Counted from the stretch's first letter, positions 31,494-40,796 are shown. The stretch: DNA of 64,000 bases from an uncultured Spirochaetales bacterium (GCA_944392695.1 CALXXN010000007.1:31921-95920); one strand, 5' to 3'. Made by a program: numbers and translations. Notes: generated from the letters alone by a model not told the origin.

Positions 31494-33023
31494 ATGCCAT
31501 TGTTATATGTCTTCCTCAGTTGTATCGCAGGCATCGTCATCGGCTACCTAGGCCGTTGGATCTGGGCCAAGTTCAAGCTTTCATCCATTGAGCAGAAGGC
31601 GGTCCGTCTCGATAAGGAAGCGGTATCAAACGCCGAATCCCATGCACGTGAGATAGAGCTCGAGGCGCGCGACAGGATGCTGAGGGAGACTCAGCAGAGT
31701 GAGCGCGAGGCGAGGGAAAGAAGATCGGAACTGCAGAAGTCGGAGCGCCGGCTGCAGCAGAAGGAAGAGAATCTCGAACACAAGCAGAACGAGCTTGATG
31801 CGCTGAAGAAGCAACTAGGGGAAAGGGAGGAGAGGATTTCCTCCAAGGAGAAGGCCCTCGAACAGAGGGAGTCGACACTCATCGACGAACTCGAGCGTAT
31901 CGCAGGCATGAGCCAGGATGAGGCCAAGGCCCTGATCATCGAGGAGATGCAGCAGAAGGCCCGTCATGATGGCCAGGTCTACATCAACAAGATCGAGGCT
32001 GAGATCAAGCTTTCTGCTGACAAGGTCGCACGTGACATCATCGTAGAGTCGATCCAGCGCCTTGCTACAGAGGTGAGCAGCGAGGTCACCACATCATCGG
32101 TCTCATTGCCTAGTGACGAGATGAAGGGGCGCATCATCGGCCGCGAAGGACGCAACATCCGTACCCTCGAGACATTGACCGGTGTCGATATCATCATCGA
32201 TGACACGCCTGAGGCTGTCGTCATTTCCTGTTTCGACCCCGTGCGCAAGGAAATCGCCCGTGTCGCACTTGAGCGCCTGGTCCAGGATGGACGTATCCAC
32301 CCGGCACGCATCGAGGAAGTTGTCAACAAGGTCAGCCGCGAGGTTGGCCGCATCATAGTCGATGAAGGCGAGAAGGTGGTATTCGACCTCGGCATCCACA
32401 ATATGGGACCTGAACTTGTCAGGGCCCTTGGCCGCCTATACTTCCGTACGAGCTATGGACAGAACGTCCTCTTCCACTCGAAAGAGGTCGCTGTGCTTGC
32501 CGGCATGATCGCCAGTGAGGTCGGTGCCGATGCACAGCTCGCCATGAGGGCAGGCCTCCTGCATGACATTGGCAAGGGGGCTGAGACTGAGAGCGAGGCC
32601 AACCATGCTGAAATGGGCGCTGAGCTTGCCAAGAGGCTGGGTGAGGATGCCAAGGTCGTCAACGCCATCCATGCCCACCATGGCGATGTCGAGCCAACGA
32701 CGCTGGAAGCCATCATTGTGCAGATTGCAGACGCCATTTCCGCAGCCCGTCCTGGTGCACGCCGCGAGAGCCTTGACAACTATATCAAGCGTCTTGAGAA
32801 CCTCGAAGGCATAGCAAAGGGCTTCAAGGGCGTCGACAACGCTTTCGCTATCCAGGCAGGCCGCGAGCTCAGGATCATGGTCAATAGCAACACTGTCTCC
32901 GATGATGATGCCAAGGAGATTGCCAAGGGTATAGCCAGCCGCATCGAGGCTGAGTTGAGGTATCCTGGCAAGATCAAGGTGACAATCATACGTGAAACCC
33001 GTGTCGTGGAGTATGCCAGGTGA
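31494..33023 (+). CDS. rny: Ribonuclease Y
   Basis: The 509-residue RNase Y has an N-terminal membrane anchor (residues 2-24), a long charged coiled coil (about 30-160), a KH domain with MKGRIIGREGRNIRT (about 205-220) and an HD domain with HDIGKG (about 357-362). It is a membrane-bound endonuclease that initiates mRNA decay. GGGAGG precedes the ATG. The next gene, a YmdB-type protein, starts inside its stop codon, a pairing also known in Bacillus. Confidence 0.97.
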   Translation: MPLLYVFLSCIAGIVIGYLGRWIWAKFKLSSIEQKAVRLDKEAVSNAESHAREIELEARDRMLRETQQSEREARERRSELQKSERRLQQKEENLEHKQNELDALKKQLGEREERISSKEKALEQRESTLIDELERIAGMSQDEAKALIIEEMQQKARHDGQVYINKIEAEIKLSADKVARDIIVESIQRLATEVSSEVTTSSVSLPSDEMKGRIIGREGRNIRTLETLTGVDIIIDDTPEAVVISCFDPVRKEIARVALERLVQDGRIHPARIEEVVNKVSREVGRIIVDEGEKVVFDLGIHNMGPELVRALGRLYFRTSYGQNVLFHSKEVAVLAGMIASEVGADAQLAMRAGLLHDIGKGAETESEANHAEMGAELAKRLGEDAKVVNAIHAHHGDVEPTTLEAIIVQIADAISAARPGARRESLDNYIKRLENLEGIAKGFKGVDNAFAIQAGRELRIMVNSNTVSDDDAKEIAKGIASRIEAELRYPGKIKVTIIRETRVVEYAR

Positions 33024-33796
33024 GCCACAGCGTCAATGTGCTGATGATAGGTGATGTCAGCGGGAGTGCGGGGCTTGGAGCCCTCTTCCTCTCGCTGCAG
33101 GGCCTGGTAAAATCGACAAACTCGGCTTTTGTGACCGTCAACGGCGAGAACGCCGCTGGCGGTTTCGGCCTTACTGAGGAAGAGTACATCAAAATCCGGA
33201 GTTATGGCGCTGATGTTGTCACATCAGGTAACCACATCTGGCAGAAGGAACAGGTCAGGCCGTTACTTGATAGTGAAGGACCTCTCCTCAGGCCAATGAA
33301 TTACCCACAGGGTGTTCCTGGTCATGGTTCTGTGATCATCGAGAAGGATGGCCTGCGTTATGGTGTCATCAATGTCCAAGGCCGCCAAGGTCTTGTCATA
33401 GCTGACTGCCCTTTCACAGCTGCAAGGCGCGAGGCTGAGCGCTTGCGCTCCCTTGGCTGCATCGTTCTTGTCGACTTCCATGCTGAATCGACAAGCGAGA
33501 AGGAGGCCATGGGCTTCCACCTTGATGGCATCGCATCTGCTGTTGTCGGCACCCATACACATGTCCAGACCATGGATGAGAAGATCCTGCCAGGAGGCAC
33601 TGCTTATATCACAGACCTTGGCATGACCGGGGTCCAGGGGGAAGTCATCGGGTCGAAGAGTGAAGTGGCCATCCGACGCCAGCTGACCCAGGTGCCTTAC
33701 AAGAGCGAGGTCGCAGAGGGCATGGCTATGATCAAGGGTGTCTGCATCACAATAGACACACAGACCGGCAGGGCATTGGAAATCAAGAGGATCTAG
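33020..33796 (+). CDS. ymdB: YmdB-type metallophosphoesterase (TIGR00282)
   Basis: The 258-residue protein begins near LMIGDVSGSAG, and its metal motifs include TVNGENAAGG, SGNHIW, DFHAES and GTHTHVQTMDE. YmdB of Bacillus hydrolyses 2',3'-cAMP and influences RNase Y function. The start is a GTG whose TGA overlaps the rny stop (GTGA), with GGAG 8 bases upstream. Its stop overlaps the end of the opposite gene by 4 bases within CTAG. Confidence 0.92.
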   Translation: MSHSVNVLMIGDVSGSAGLGALFLSLQGLVKSTNSAFVTVNGENAAGGFGLTEEEYIKIRSYGADVVTSGNHIWQKEQVRPLLDSEGPLLRPMNYPQGVPGHGSVIIEKDGLRYGVINVQGRQGLVIADCPFTAARREAERLRSLGCIVLVDFHAESTSEKEAMGFHLDGIASAVVGTHTHVQTMDEKILPGGTAYITDLGMTGVQGEVIGSKSEVAIRRQLTQVPYKSEVAEGMAMIKGVCITIDTQTGRALEIKRI

Positions 33797-34362
33797 CCTT
33801 CTATTACGACGACTTCCTCGATGGCATCAAAAAGGAGCAGCGTATCCCTGAGCTGGGACGTTGCATCATAACCAGATGGAAGGACCTTGCCACCAAGTCC
33901 GCTTCCACCCACTTCGACATAGCAGATCCCTTCCCGGGCTGTGAGCCCTTCAAGAGTACAGCCCTCATCTATGAGGGAGAAGGCCCCTTGGGCCAGGGCT
34001 TCCCTTGGCACGGGCCCGAAAAGGGCCTCAACCGTGTCATGGAGCCTGTCAGCGGCAATCCCCGGGGCGGGGACCTCCACTTCGACAATGCTCCCATCAT
34101 AGCGTGGGTAGGTCAGGCGTACAGTGGGCACCGTACTTCCTGCTGGTTCCTCATCAAGCGCTTGGATCAGTGGTATCACGCCGCTCTCATCGATGGCGTC
34201 CAGCACACCAGGACCCATCAGGGCGCAAAGCAACACTGCCCATAGGAACCAGGCGAGGATGATGATGAGCCAGATGACAGGGGCCCTGAATGTGCCTCTC
34301 TCATCATCGTCTAGCATCGGCAGGCCTTCTTGCTGCTGGAAGCTGTCGTCATCCTCGATCAT
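33793..34362 (-). CDS. GerMN-domain membrane protein
   Basis: The 189-residue protein has an acidic N-terminus, one membrane segment (about residues 29-50) and an outer domain with TVRLTYPRYDGSIVEVEV, EALFGPVP, EGCTLEGL and GICYVEVG. This order fits the GerMN domain known from the Bacillus germination protein GerM and related lipoproteins. There is no sporulation in spirochaetes, so the role is open. No ribosome site precedes the first ATG; one before a second ATG (MLDDDERG) is possible. Convergent with ymdB. Confidence 0.65.
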   Translation of the reverse strand: MIEDDDSFQQQEGLPMLDDDERGTFRAPVIWLIIILAWFLWAVLLCALMGPGVLDAIDESGVIPLIQALDEEPAGSTVPTVRLTYPRYDGSIVEVEVPAPGIAADRLHDTVEALFGPVPREALAQGAFSLIDEGCTLEGLTAREGICYVEVGGSGLGGKVLPSGYDATSQLRDTLLLFDAIEEVVVIEG

Positions 34363-34412
34363 GGAATGAAGTCTAACAGGAAAGCGTGTGAGTGGACAGC
34401 TTCGCTGTTCGC

Positions 34413-34442
34413 TTTACGCCAGAGGTGATGAAGGATTATCAT
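34413..34442 (+). promoter_or_regulatory. Possible leaderless ptsI promoter
   Basis: TTTACG (34413-34418) and TATCAT (34437-34442) are 18 bases apart. The -10 ends 6 bases before the ATG at 34449, so transcription would start at or next to the start codon. No ribosome site at normal spacing is present. Confidence 0.45.
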
Positions 34443-34448
34443 TAAGAC

Positions 34449-36170
34449 ATGGAGATTCTTGAGGGGAAAAGCGTTTTTGGAGGCTTCGCGCATGGTCATG
34501 TGCTCTGCCTCCGGCATGACAGGCCTGCTGTGGCTGATGACAGGTGCGCAGATGACGGGGAGGCTGTTGTCGAAGCGGGCCGGTTCCACCGCGCCTGTGA
34601 TGAAGTCGTCGACACCCTGCATGCCTTGATGACCAAGGGTGGCAGCGACGAGGAGGTCGCGATCCTCGAGGCCCAGAGCTTGATGGTCCGTGACCCTGAG
34701 TTCACACGCCTGGTCGAGGACCTGATCCTGAAAGAGCATCACAACGCGGCCCATGCGGTCGAGTGCGCAGCTCATCGTTTCATCGCCACCCTCTCTTCAA
34801 TCGACTCCCCTGTGACCAGGGAGAACATATCAGACATACAGGACATAGCCAGCAGGATCATCTCGGTCCTCACCAAGGAAGACTTCATCATGGCCCTTCC
34901 TGATGAGGCGTCCATCATCATAGCCGATACCGTGCTGCCTAGCGAGCTACTCGCTTGGGACAGCCGTCAGGTCGCAGCCCTCTGCCTTGACGGTGGAGGG
35001 CAGGCGAGCCATGTCTCCATCCTCGCCAGGGCCCTGGGCATTCCCTGTGTGATTGGTCTTGGCGATGCCAGCCACAGGGCTCACAGCGGCCAGTGGGCGG
35101 CACTTGATGCCTTCGAAGGACGTCTCTACCTCGACCCTGACGATGGAATCGTCAGCAAGGTGGGCTCCCTCATGGAGGAGCATAGGGCGGAGAAGAAGGA
35201 GATGGAGGAGGATGCCGTCCTGCCTGCGATCACGCTGGATGGTGTCAGGGTTGAGCTTGAATGCAACATAGAAGGCTTGGACTTCGTCGACATGGCCCTG
35301 CGCAATGGGGCTGAAGGTGTCGGCCTCTTCAGGACTGAGTTCCTGTTGATGAGGGACCATGTCTACAGTGAGGATGAACAGGTCGCTGTCTACCTGGCTG
35401 CCGCAAGGGCCTTCAGGGGCCGTGGCCCTGTCACGATCAGGACCTACGACATGGGTGGTGACAAGGTCGTCAAAGACCTGACACGCAAGGAGGAGAACCC
35501 TGTACTTGGCTGGAGGGCCGTGCGTTTTTGCATGGATAGGAAGGATATCTTCCGCACACAGCTGAGGGCGGTGCTCCGGGCATCAGCCCAGGAGAAGGTC
35601 CGCCTCATGTTCCCCATGGTCTCAGGTTGCGATGAGCTTGATGATGTCCTCCTTTTCTTCGAGTCCGTCAAGGAGGGTTGCCGCAAGGAAGGCATAGCCT
35701 TTGATGAACATATGGAAGTCGGTACGATGATCGAGGTCCCCTCAGCTGCGGTCATCTCTGACATCCTTGCACGCAAGGTCGATTTCTTCAGTGTAGGTAC
35801 GAACGACCTGACCCAGTACACGATCGCTGTCGACAGGGGCAATGAGAAGACGGCAGGCCTTTACAAGGAATACCATCCGGCCATGCTCCGCCTCCTTGAC
35901 ATGACAGCGCGCAACGCAGCCTCAGCAGGAATAGGTCTTGCCATGTGTGGTGAGATGGCTGGAGACCCCTTGGCCCTTCCCCTGGTGCTCGGTCTTGGTT
36001 ACAGGACGCTGAGCATGAACCCCGCCAGCCTGCTTGAGGCCCGCCACCTGATCCGGCATATCAACATGGCTGATTGCCAAGCGCTTGCAAAGAAAGCCTT
36101 GGATATGCAAAGCTGTCGGGACATGGAAAGGCTCCTGGAGGGATTTCATGCAGAGATTGGAAATAACTAA
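34449..36170 (+). CDS. ptsI: Phosphoenolpyruvate-protein phosphotransferase (PTS enzyme I)
   Basis: The 573-residue protein has the phosphohistidine motif GGGQASHVSILARALGIP with His188, matching His189 of E. coli EI. The PEP-binding barrel shows LFRTEFLLM, ENPVLGWRAVRFCM, FFSVGTNDLTQYT and the block AMCGEMAGDPLALPL. EI passes phosphate from PEP to HPr to drive sugar uptake or regulation. The N-terminal GGFAH replaces the usual GIAAS. No HPr or sugar permease is nearby. It overlaps der by 23 bases. Confidence 0.93.
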   Translation: MEILEGKSVFGGFAHGHVLCLRHDRPAVADDRCADDGEAVVEAGRFHRACDEVVDTLHALMTKGGSDEEVAILEAQSLMVRDPEFTRLVEDLILKEHHNAAHAVECAAHRFIATLSSIDSPVTRENISDIQDIASRIISVLTKEDFIMALPDEASIIIADTVLPSELLAWDSRQVAALCLDGGGQASHVSILARALGIPCVIGLGDASHRAHSGQWAALDAFEGRLYLDPDDGIVSKVGSLMEEHRAEKKEMEEDAVLPAITLDGVRVELECNIEGLDFVDMALRNGAEGVGLFRTEFLLMRDHVYSEDEQVAVYLAAARAFRGRGPVTIRTYDMGGDKVVKDLTRKEENPVLGWRAVRFCMDRKDIFRTQLRAVLRASAQEKVRLMFPMVSGCDELDDVLLFFESVKEGCRKEGIAFDEHMEVGTMIEVPSAAVISDILARKVDFFSVGTNDLTQYTIAVDRGNEKTAGLYKEYHPAMLRLLDMTARNAASAGIGLAMCGEMAGDPLALPLVLGLGYRTLSMNPASLLEARHLIRHINMADCQALAKKALDMQSCRDMERLLEGFHAEIGNN

Positions 36171-37695
36171 CAAGGCCGACATAGACCGCTCCCTTCCACT
36201 TGTGAGCATCATTGGCCGCCCGAACGTGGGCAAATCAACTCTCTTCAACCGCCTTATCGGCAAGAGGCGGGCGATTACTGATCCGACCCCTGGTGTGACC
36301 AGGGACCCCATACCTGAGCTTTGGCTTCTTGGCAACCATCCTGTCACACTTGTCGACAGTGGAGGCATCAAGGTCGACCGCGAGGGCATGGATGGACTTG
36401 TCGCCGAGAAGAGCATGTCGCTCCTCGACCAGAGTGATGCCATCATCTTCATGATGGACTGCACCGAGGTCACAGGTGAGGATGAGATGCTTCTCAAGGA
36501 CCTGCGCCCTTACACGGACAAGATCCTGCTCGTTGTCAACAAGATTGATGACATACAGCGTGAGGACCTGGTCTGGAACTTCTATAACTACGGCTACCAG
36601 AGGATAGTCGGTATCTCCGCAGCCCATGGACTTGGAATCGAAGAGCTCGAAGACAGCCTGCTCGGCATGCTCGACCTTGAGAGGCTTGAAGAAGCTCCTG
36701 AGGAGCCGGAGAGCATAAAAATCGCCATCCTTGGCAAACCGAACACAGGTAAGAGCACACTGACAAACCTGCTCACAGGACGCAGTGTCTCAATCGTCAG
36801 CGACATCGCTGGCACGACACGTGATGTGATGAGGGCCACCTTCACCTACAAGGGTACTGACTACACCGTCCTCGACACGGCGGGGATCCGCCGCAAGACC
36901 AAGGTGGAGGAGGATGTTGAGTATTACTCAGTCAACCGGGCGATCAAGACAATCGACGAAGCCGATGTCGTCATCCTGATGATTGATATCAGGGATAGCG
37001 TCACCGACCAGGATAAGAAGATCGCCTCACTGATCGTGCGCCGTGGCAAGGGTGTCATCCTCGCCCTGAACAAGACAGACCTCCTGAAGGGGACGCCCAA
37101 CCAGCTTGAGGCGGTCAAGGACCGTGTCCGCTTCCTCTTCCCCGTGCTTTCATTCGCACCAATTGTTCCAATCAGCGCCCTGATGGGCGATGAGGTCGGA
37201 AGTCTCTTGGACAAGGTCTGGGTACTCTGGAAGCAGCTGAACAAACGTGTTGATACTGCGACGTTGAACGCCAACCTGAAGACCTGGGGGGAGACCTACC
37301 AGCCTCCACGTGGTGCCAGCGGCCACTACAAGGTCCTGTATGCAACCCAGGTCAGTGTCACCCCTGTCCGATTCCTCCTGTTTGTGAACAGGATAAAGGC
37401 CTTCCCGGAGACCTACCTCAGCTACCTGAAGAACTGCATCCGCAAGGACCTGGGCTTCACCTCAATCCCAATCGAGATTTCCCTCAGGGAGAGGCGGCGC
37501 AACCCCTCGTTGAATGAGAAGGGGCCTGACCGCAGGGATGCTGAGGTCGACAAGATGGTCAAGGCATCCCGGCCGGCGTCAAACAAGGCCCGTGGTGTCA
37601 GCAGGAAGCCTGGCGGCAAGGCCAGGATGGGCAAGGAGCGTGAGAGGGCGGAGAAGGCCGTGCGAAATTCCCGTCAGAAGAGGAAGGGGTCCTGA
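36148..37695 (+). CDS. der: GTPase Der (EngA)
   Basis: The 515-residue protein has two GTPase domains: GRPNVGKST, VDSGG and NKIDD in the first; GKPNTGKST, LDTAGIRRK and NKTD in the second. A KH-like C-terminal domain and a basic tail rich in lysine and arginine follow. Der assists 50S assembly. The start at 36148 follows GGAGGG inside ptsI; the frame also opens earlier. G3 of the first domain has serine in DSGG instead of the usual threonine. Confidence 0.96.
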   Translation: MQRLEITNKADIDRSLPLVSIIGRPNVGKSTLFNRLIGKRRAITDPTPGVTRDPIPELWLLGNHPVTLVDSGGIKVDREGMDGLVAEKSMSLLDQSDAIIFMMDCTEVTGEDEMLLKDLRPYTDKILLVVNKIDDIQREDLVWNFYNYGYQRIVGISAAHGLGIEELEDSLLGMLDLERLEEAPEEPESIKIAILGKPNTGKSTLTNLLTGRSVSIVSDIAGTTRDVMRATFTYKGTDYTVLDTAGIRRKTKVEEDVEYYSVNRAIKTIDEADVVILMIDIRDSVTDQDKKIASLIVRRGKGVILALNKTDLLKGTPNQLEAVKDRVRFLFPVLSFAPIVPISALMGDEVGSLLDKVWVLWKQLNKRVDTATLNANLKTWGETYQPPRGASGHYKVLYATQVSVTPVRFLLFVNRIKAFPETYLSYLKNCIRKDLGFTSIPIEISLRERRRNPSLNEKGPDRRDAEVDKMVKASRPASNKARGVSRKPGGKARMGKERERAEKAVRNSRQKRKGS

Positions 37696-38387
37696 TGGGC
37701 TGGGCGCGTGACAATGGTGTGAAGGCCCTATGCTTCGACATAGATGGCACTTTCTATCCTAAGTGGCAGACCAACCTCTACCTTTTGCGCAGCGCACTTC
37801 CTCATCCGGTCTTCTCAATGCGCTACAACTCAATGAGGCAGCGCATGAGGCAAGCCGATGGCCTGCCTGCCAGGCCTGGAATGGACCTTGATGGTTTCAG
37901 GGAGCGTGAAATGATCCTGCTAGGCTGGACTGGCGGCATTGATGCGTACAAAGAGTGCTATGAGAAGCGCCTGGCTGCTCCCTGGAGACGTGCTATGGGC
38001 TTCATCAAACCCTTCAATGGTCTCAAGGACGCCCTGATGAAGGCGAAAGACCAGGGCTATGTGCTGGCCTGCCTTTCCGACTTCCCCCTTGATGACAAGC
38101 TCTCGATACTTGGTCTTGATGGCATCTTCGACTGGACCTCATCGACTGAGGACCTTGGCGCGCTGAAGCCCAATGCCAGGCCCTTCCTGTCCATGCTTGA
38201 TGCCCTGGGTCTTGAAGCTGGCCAGTGCCTCTATACAGGGGACAGCTACCGCAAGGACATCGTAGGTGGGGCTGCGATAGGCATGCGTACCGCCTGGATC
38301 CATCCCCGGGCGAAGGCTGAGGGACACCCGCTCGCAGACTTGGTATTAACCAGCTGGCCCTCATTTGCTAACATAGTCCTTGATTAG
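37695..38387 (+). CDS. HAD-family hydrolase
   Basis: The 230-residue protein has the four HAD motifs: CFDIDGTFYP with the nucleophilic aspartate, ACLSDFP, GALKPN and YTGDSYRKDIVGG. A helical cap lies between motifs I and II. The substrate cannot be told. The start overlaps the der stop (TGATG), so the two are coupled. Confidence 0.88.
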   Translation: MGWARDNGVKALCFDIDGTFYPKWQTNLYLLRSALPHPVFSMRYNSMRQRMRQADGLPARPGMDLDGFREREMILLGWTGGIDAYKECYEKRLAAPWRRAMGFIKPFNGLKDALMKAKDQGYVLACLSDFPLDDKLSILGLDGIFDWTSSTEDLGALKPNARPFLSMLDALGLEAGQCLYTGDSYRKDIVGGAAIGMRTAWIHPRAKAEGHPLADLVLTSWPSFANIVLD

Positions 38388-38405
38388 TCCAGGAGGCTTC
38401 CATCA

Positions 38406-40712
38406 ATGGCTGTATATATTCTACCAGTCGCCCTCTTCGTCATCACTTTGATCCTTATGCTCGCCCTGCGTGCAGAGGATAAGAAGAGCCGTAGCCTGCA
38501 GAACGTCAAAGACAAGATTTCTTCATTCAGGACCGAGAGCCAGCAGACAATGGCCAGGATCAATGAGACTGCCAGGGACTGCAGCGAACGTGTCGAGGCG
38601 AAAAAGCGTGATGTCGTGGAGTTGATTGACTCACTTGATGCCTCGATTTCCAATCTTGCCCGCCATCGTGAGGAGCTTGGACAATTGGAAGCCGTCTGCC
38701 GTGGTTATGAGCTGGCGCTGGACAAGCTCCGCATCCAGACAGAGCATGCGGAGGACAGGATAAAGACAGTGCAGGATGAGGTGGTCAAGGCAGGTCATGT
38801 GCAGGCCGTGATAGACGGCTTCCATGCTGATGTGGCTGCCTTGCAGGATGATTTCAGCCGTTTGACCGCAGCTGCCGCCGACCTGGTCACGAAGACAGAG
38901 GAGGACCTGGCCTCGACTGCTGAACGCCATAAGGCCAAGGCAGATGAGATGATCAGGCTCTTTGGTGAGGAACTGGATCACAGGATGGCCGGACTTGAGG
39001 ACTACGCCGCAGGACTCAGGGAGGACTTCGACGGCCGCAAGGATGCCGTAGCCGCCGCAGTGGCAGAGGCTGCTGCGACCCTTGAGCAACATCGTATCCA
39101 GATTGACGAGGCCACTGATGCCGCCATCGCACGCCTTGGTGAACGGCAGGAGTCCTTCAGGACCTATGCTGCGACTACGGAGGACGACCTCAGGCGCTTG
39201 CGTGCTTCGATAGAGGAGTATAAGACCTCGATAGACGAGGGATTCGCCACCTCGCTTTCAACCCTCGATGAGAAGTCAAGCAAGCTTGAGGCTGAGGCTG
39301 AGGCCGCCATTGTCCGCCTTGGCGGGGAGCGGGATGTGCTTGTCTCGTCAATAAAGGAAGAGGAGGGCGTCCTTGAAGGACAGCGTGCCTCCATTGCCCA
39401 GTCTGTCAGCCAGTGGACAGAAGCCCTCTCATCGCATCGTGATGGCATCCTGTCGATGCTGGATGAGAAGCGTACGGCGCTTTCTGATGACATGAGCAGG
39501 ATGGATGAGGCCGCAGCCTCGCTCAAGCAGGAGCTTGAGGAGTTCAAGGCGGGACTTGTCTCGGAGATTGGCAATGAGAGGATCCGCTTAGGGGCGGACA
39601 AGGAGGCCCTCTCCCGCGAGGTCGATGAACGCAAGGCTTCCCTCAAGAGCCTTGAGGAAGGGATCATGTCTTCCATCGAGGAGCAGAAGAACGCCCTGGC
39701 AGAGGAGGGACGTCAGGCTTCTGCTGATGCGATGGCTGCTTATGATGAGATGGCTGGACGTTTCAACAGTGAGGCGGAAGCCATGCGAAGTGCGATCTCT
39801 GATGAACGCAAGGAACTGGATGAAGCCCTCTCCAACATGAGGAACGCTGTCAGCGCCCTCAAGTCTGACATAGAAGGGTCCCTGACCTCGCTTGAGGAAC
39901 GCCGTGCCCAGGTCGACCGGGATGGAGAGGCCTTCTCCTCAGGTTGCCAGCAGCGTCTCTCATCCTTCCAGGAGGAACTCAAGACTCTTGCAGATGCTTC
40001 TGCGACATCATTCTCCCAGCTTGTCATGGAGGGTGAGGATAATATCACAAAGCTTTCCAGTGAGCTGAGGGACCGTTTCAAGACCGACAGCCAACAGGTC
40101 TTCGATTCCCTCGACCAGGCCAAGGAGGACTTCCGCCGCTTCCACGATGACCAGAAGGCCGGCCTTGCAGAGGAAGAGGCTTCCTACAGTGCATCCTGCC
40201 GCAAGGAGCTGGGCGATGCCATGCGTTCTGAGCTTGCAGATGTGAGCCGTGTTTATGACTCAATGGTCCAAGCTTCCACTGAGCAGCTGGGCAACTTCGC
40301 ACGCCGCCTGACGGAAATCAAGGAAGCCATCACGATGCTGAACCAGGGGCTGGATGGCAATCTCAACCGCTCAAGTGAGAAGATCAGCCAGGTCCAGGCC
40401 AGGCTCTCCTCCTCTGAGGCGAGCCTGAACGAGACCCAGGCCAGGATCACCCAGGCCAAGGAGGAGCTTTTCAAGATCCAGCAGGAGCACCGCAGCTTGA
40501 TTGACGAGGTCGCCCGTTCCAGGAAGGAGCTGGAAGGGCTGAACGCCCGCGCCCAGAGCGCGAAAAGGGAGCGTGAGAATGAAGAGGCCCGCCTGGTCAA
40601 GCTCCAGATGAGCGCCAAGGCGAAGGAGGCGGAGACAACACCTCCTCCTGCTGAGAACAAGGAAGATGAGTATCTCGGAGAAGAGGAGGAGATCCCACTC
40701 GATGAGGAATGA
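38406..40712 (+). CDS. Membrane-anchored coiled-coil protein of SpiroCoCo type
   Basis: The 768-residue protein starts with one membrane segment (residues 3-22) followed by a basic stretch. Almost all of the rest is charged heptad-rich sequence rich in glutamate, alanine, serine and lysine, and it ends in an acidic tail DEYLGEEEEIPLDEE. Proteins with this architecture are annotated as the SpiroCoCo family in spirochaetes. A cytoskeletal or cell-shape role is plausible but not shown. AGGAGG precedes the ATG, 18 bases after the HAD gene. Confidence 0.75.
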   Translation: MAVYILPVALFVITLILMLALRAEDKKSRSLQNVKDKISSFRTESQQTMARINETARDCSERVEAKKRDVVELIDSLDASISNLARHREELGQLEAVCRGYELALDKLRIQTEHAEDRIKTVQDEVVKAGHVQAVIDGFHADVAALQDDFSRLTAAAADLVTKTEEDLASTAERHKAKADEMIRLFGEELDHRMAGLEDYAAGLREDFDGRKDAVAAAVAEAAATLEQHRIQIDEATDAAIARLGERQESFRTYAATTEDDLRRLRASIEEYKTSIDEGFATSLSTLDEKSSKLEAEAEAAIVRLGGERDVLVSSIKEEEGVLEGQRASIAQSVSQWTEALSSHRDGILSMLDEKRTALSDDMSRMDEAAASLKQELEEFKAGLVSEIGNERIRLGADKEALSREVDERKASLKSLEEGIMSSIEEQKNALAEEGRQASADAMAAYDEMAGRFNSEAEAMRSAISDERKELDEALSNMRNAVSALKSDIEGSLTSLEERRAQVDRDGEAFSSGCQQRLSSFQEELKTLADASATSFSQLVMEGEDNITKLSSELRDRFKTDSQQVFDSLDQAKEDFRRFHDDQKAGLAEEEASYSASCRKELGDAMRSELADVSRVYDSMVQASTEQLGNFARRLTEIKEAITMLNQGLDGNLNRSSEKISQVQARLSSSEASLNETQARITQAKEELFKIQQEHRSLIDEVARSRKELEGLNARAQSAKRERENEEARLVKLQMSAKAKEAETTPPPAENKEDEYLGEEEEIPLDEE

Positions 40713-40716
40713 GACA

Positions 40717-40741
40717 GGGGCGCATCCGCAAGATGCGCCTC
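40717..40741 (+). terminator. Terminator after the coiled-coil gene
   Basis: GGGGCGCATC and GATGCGCCTC form ten pairs (one G-T) with loop CGCAA, starting 4 bases after the stop codon. TTTCC follows. The T-tract is short. Confidence 0.6.
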
Positions 40742-40751
40742 TTTCCTGTAC

Positions 40752-40796
40752 AAGGCCCATGCGTCCCTTGACCCTTCTTCATGGGCCTTATTATTT
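40752..40796 (+). terminator. Second terminator hairpin before grpE
   Basis: AAGGCCCATG and CATGGGCCTT form ten perfect pairs with an 18-base loop, followed by ATTATTTTT. A TTGACC box lies inside the loop, so this terminator is combined with a possible grpE promoter. Confidence 0.7.
40768..40796 (+). promoter_or_regulatory. Possible grpE-dnaK promoter nested in a terminator
   Basis: TTGACC (40768-40773) sits in the loop of the terminator and TTATTT (40791-40796) lies 17 bases later in the T-rich tail. No CIRCE inverted repeat (TTAGCACTC-N9-GAGTGCTAA) is present, so HrcA control is not indicated. The -10 is weak. Confidence 0.4.
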
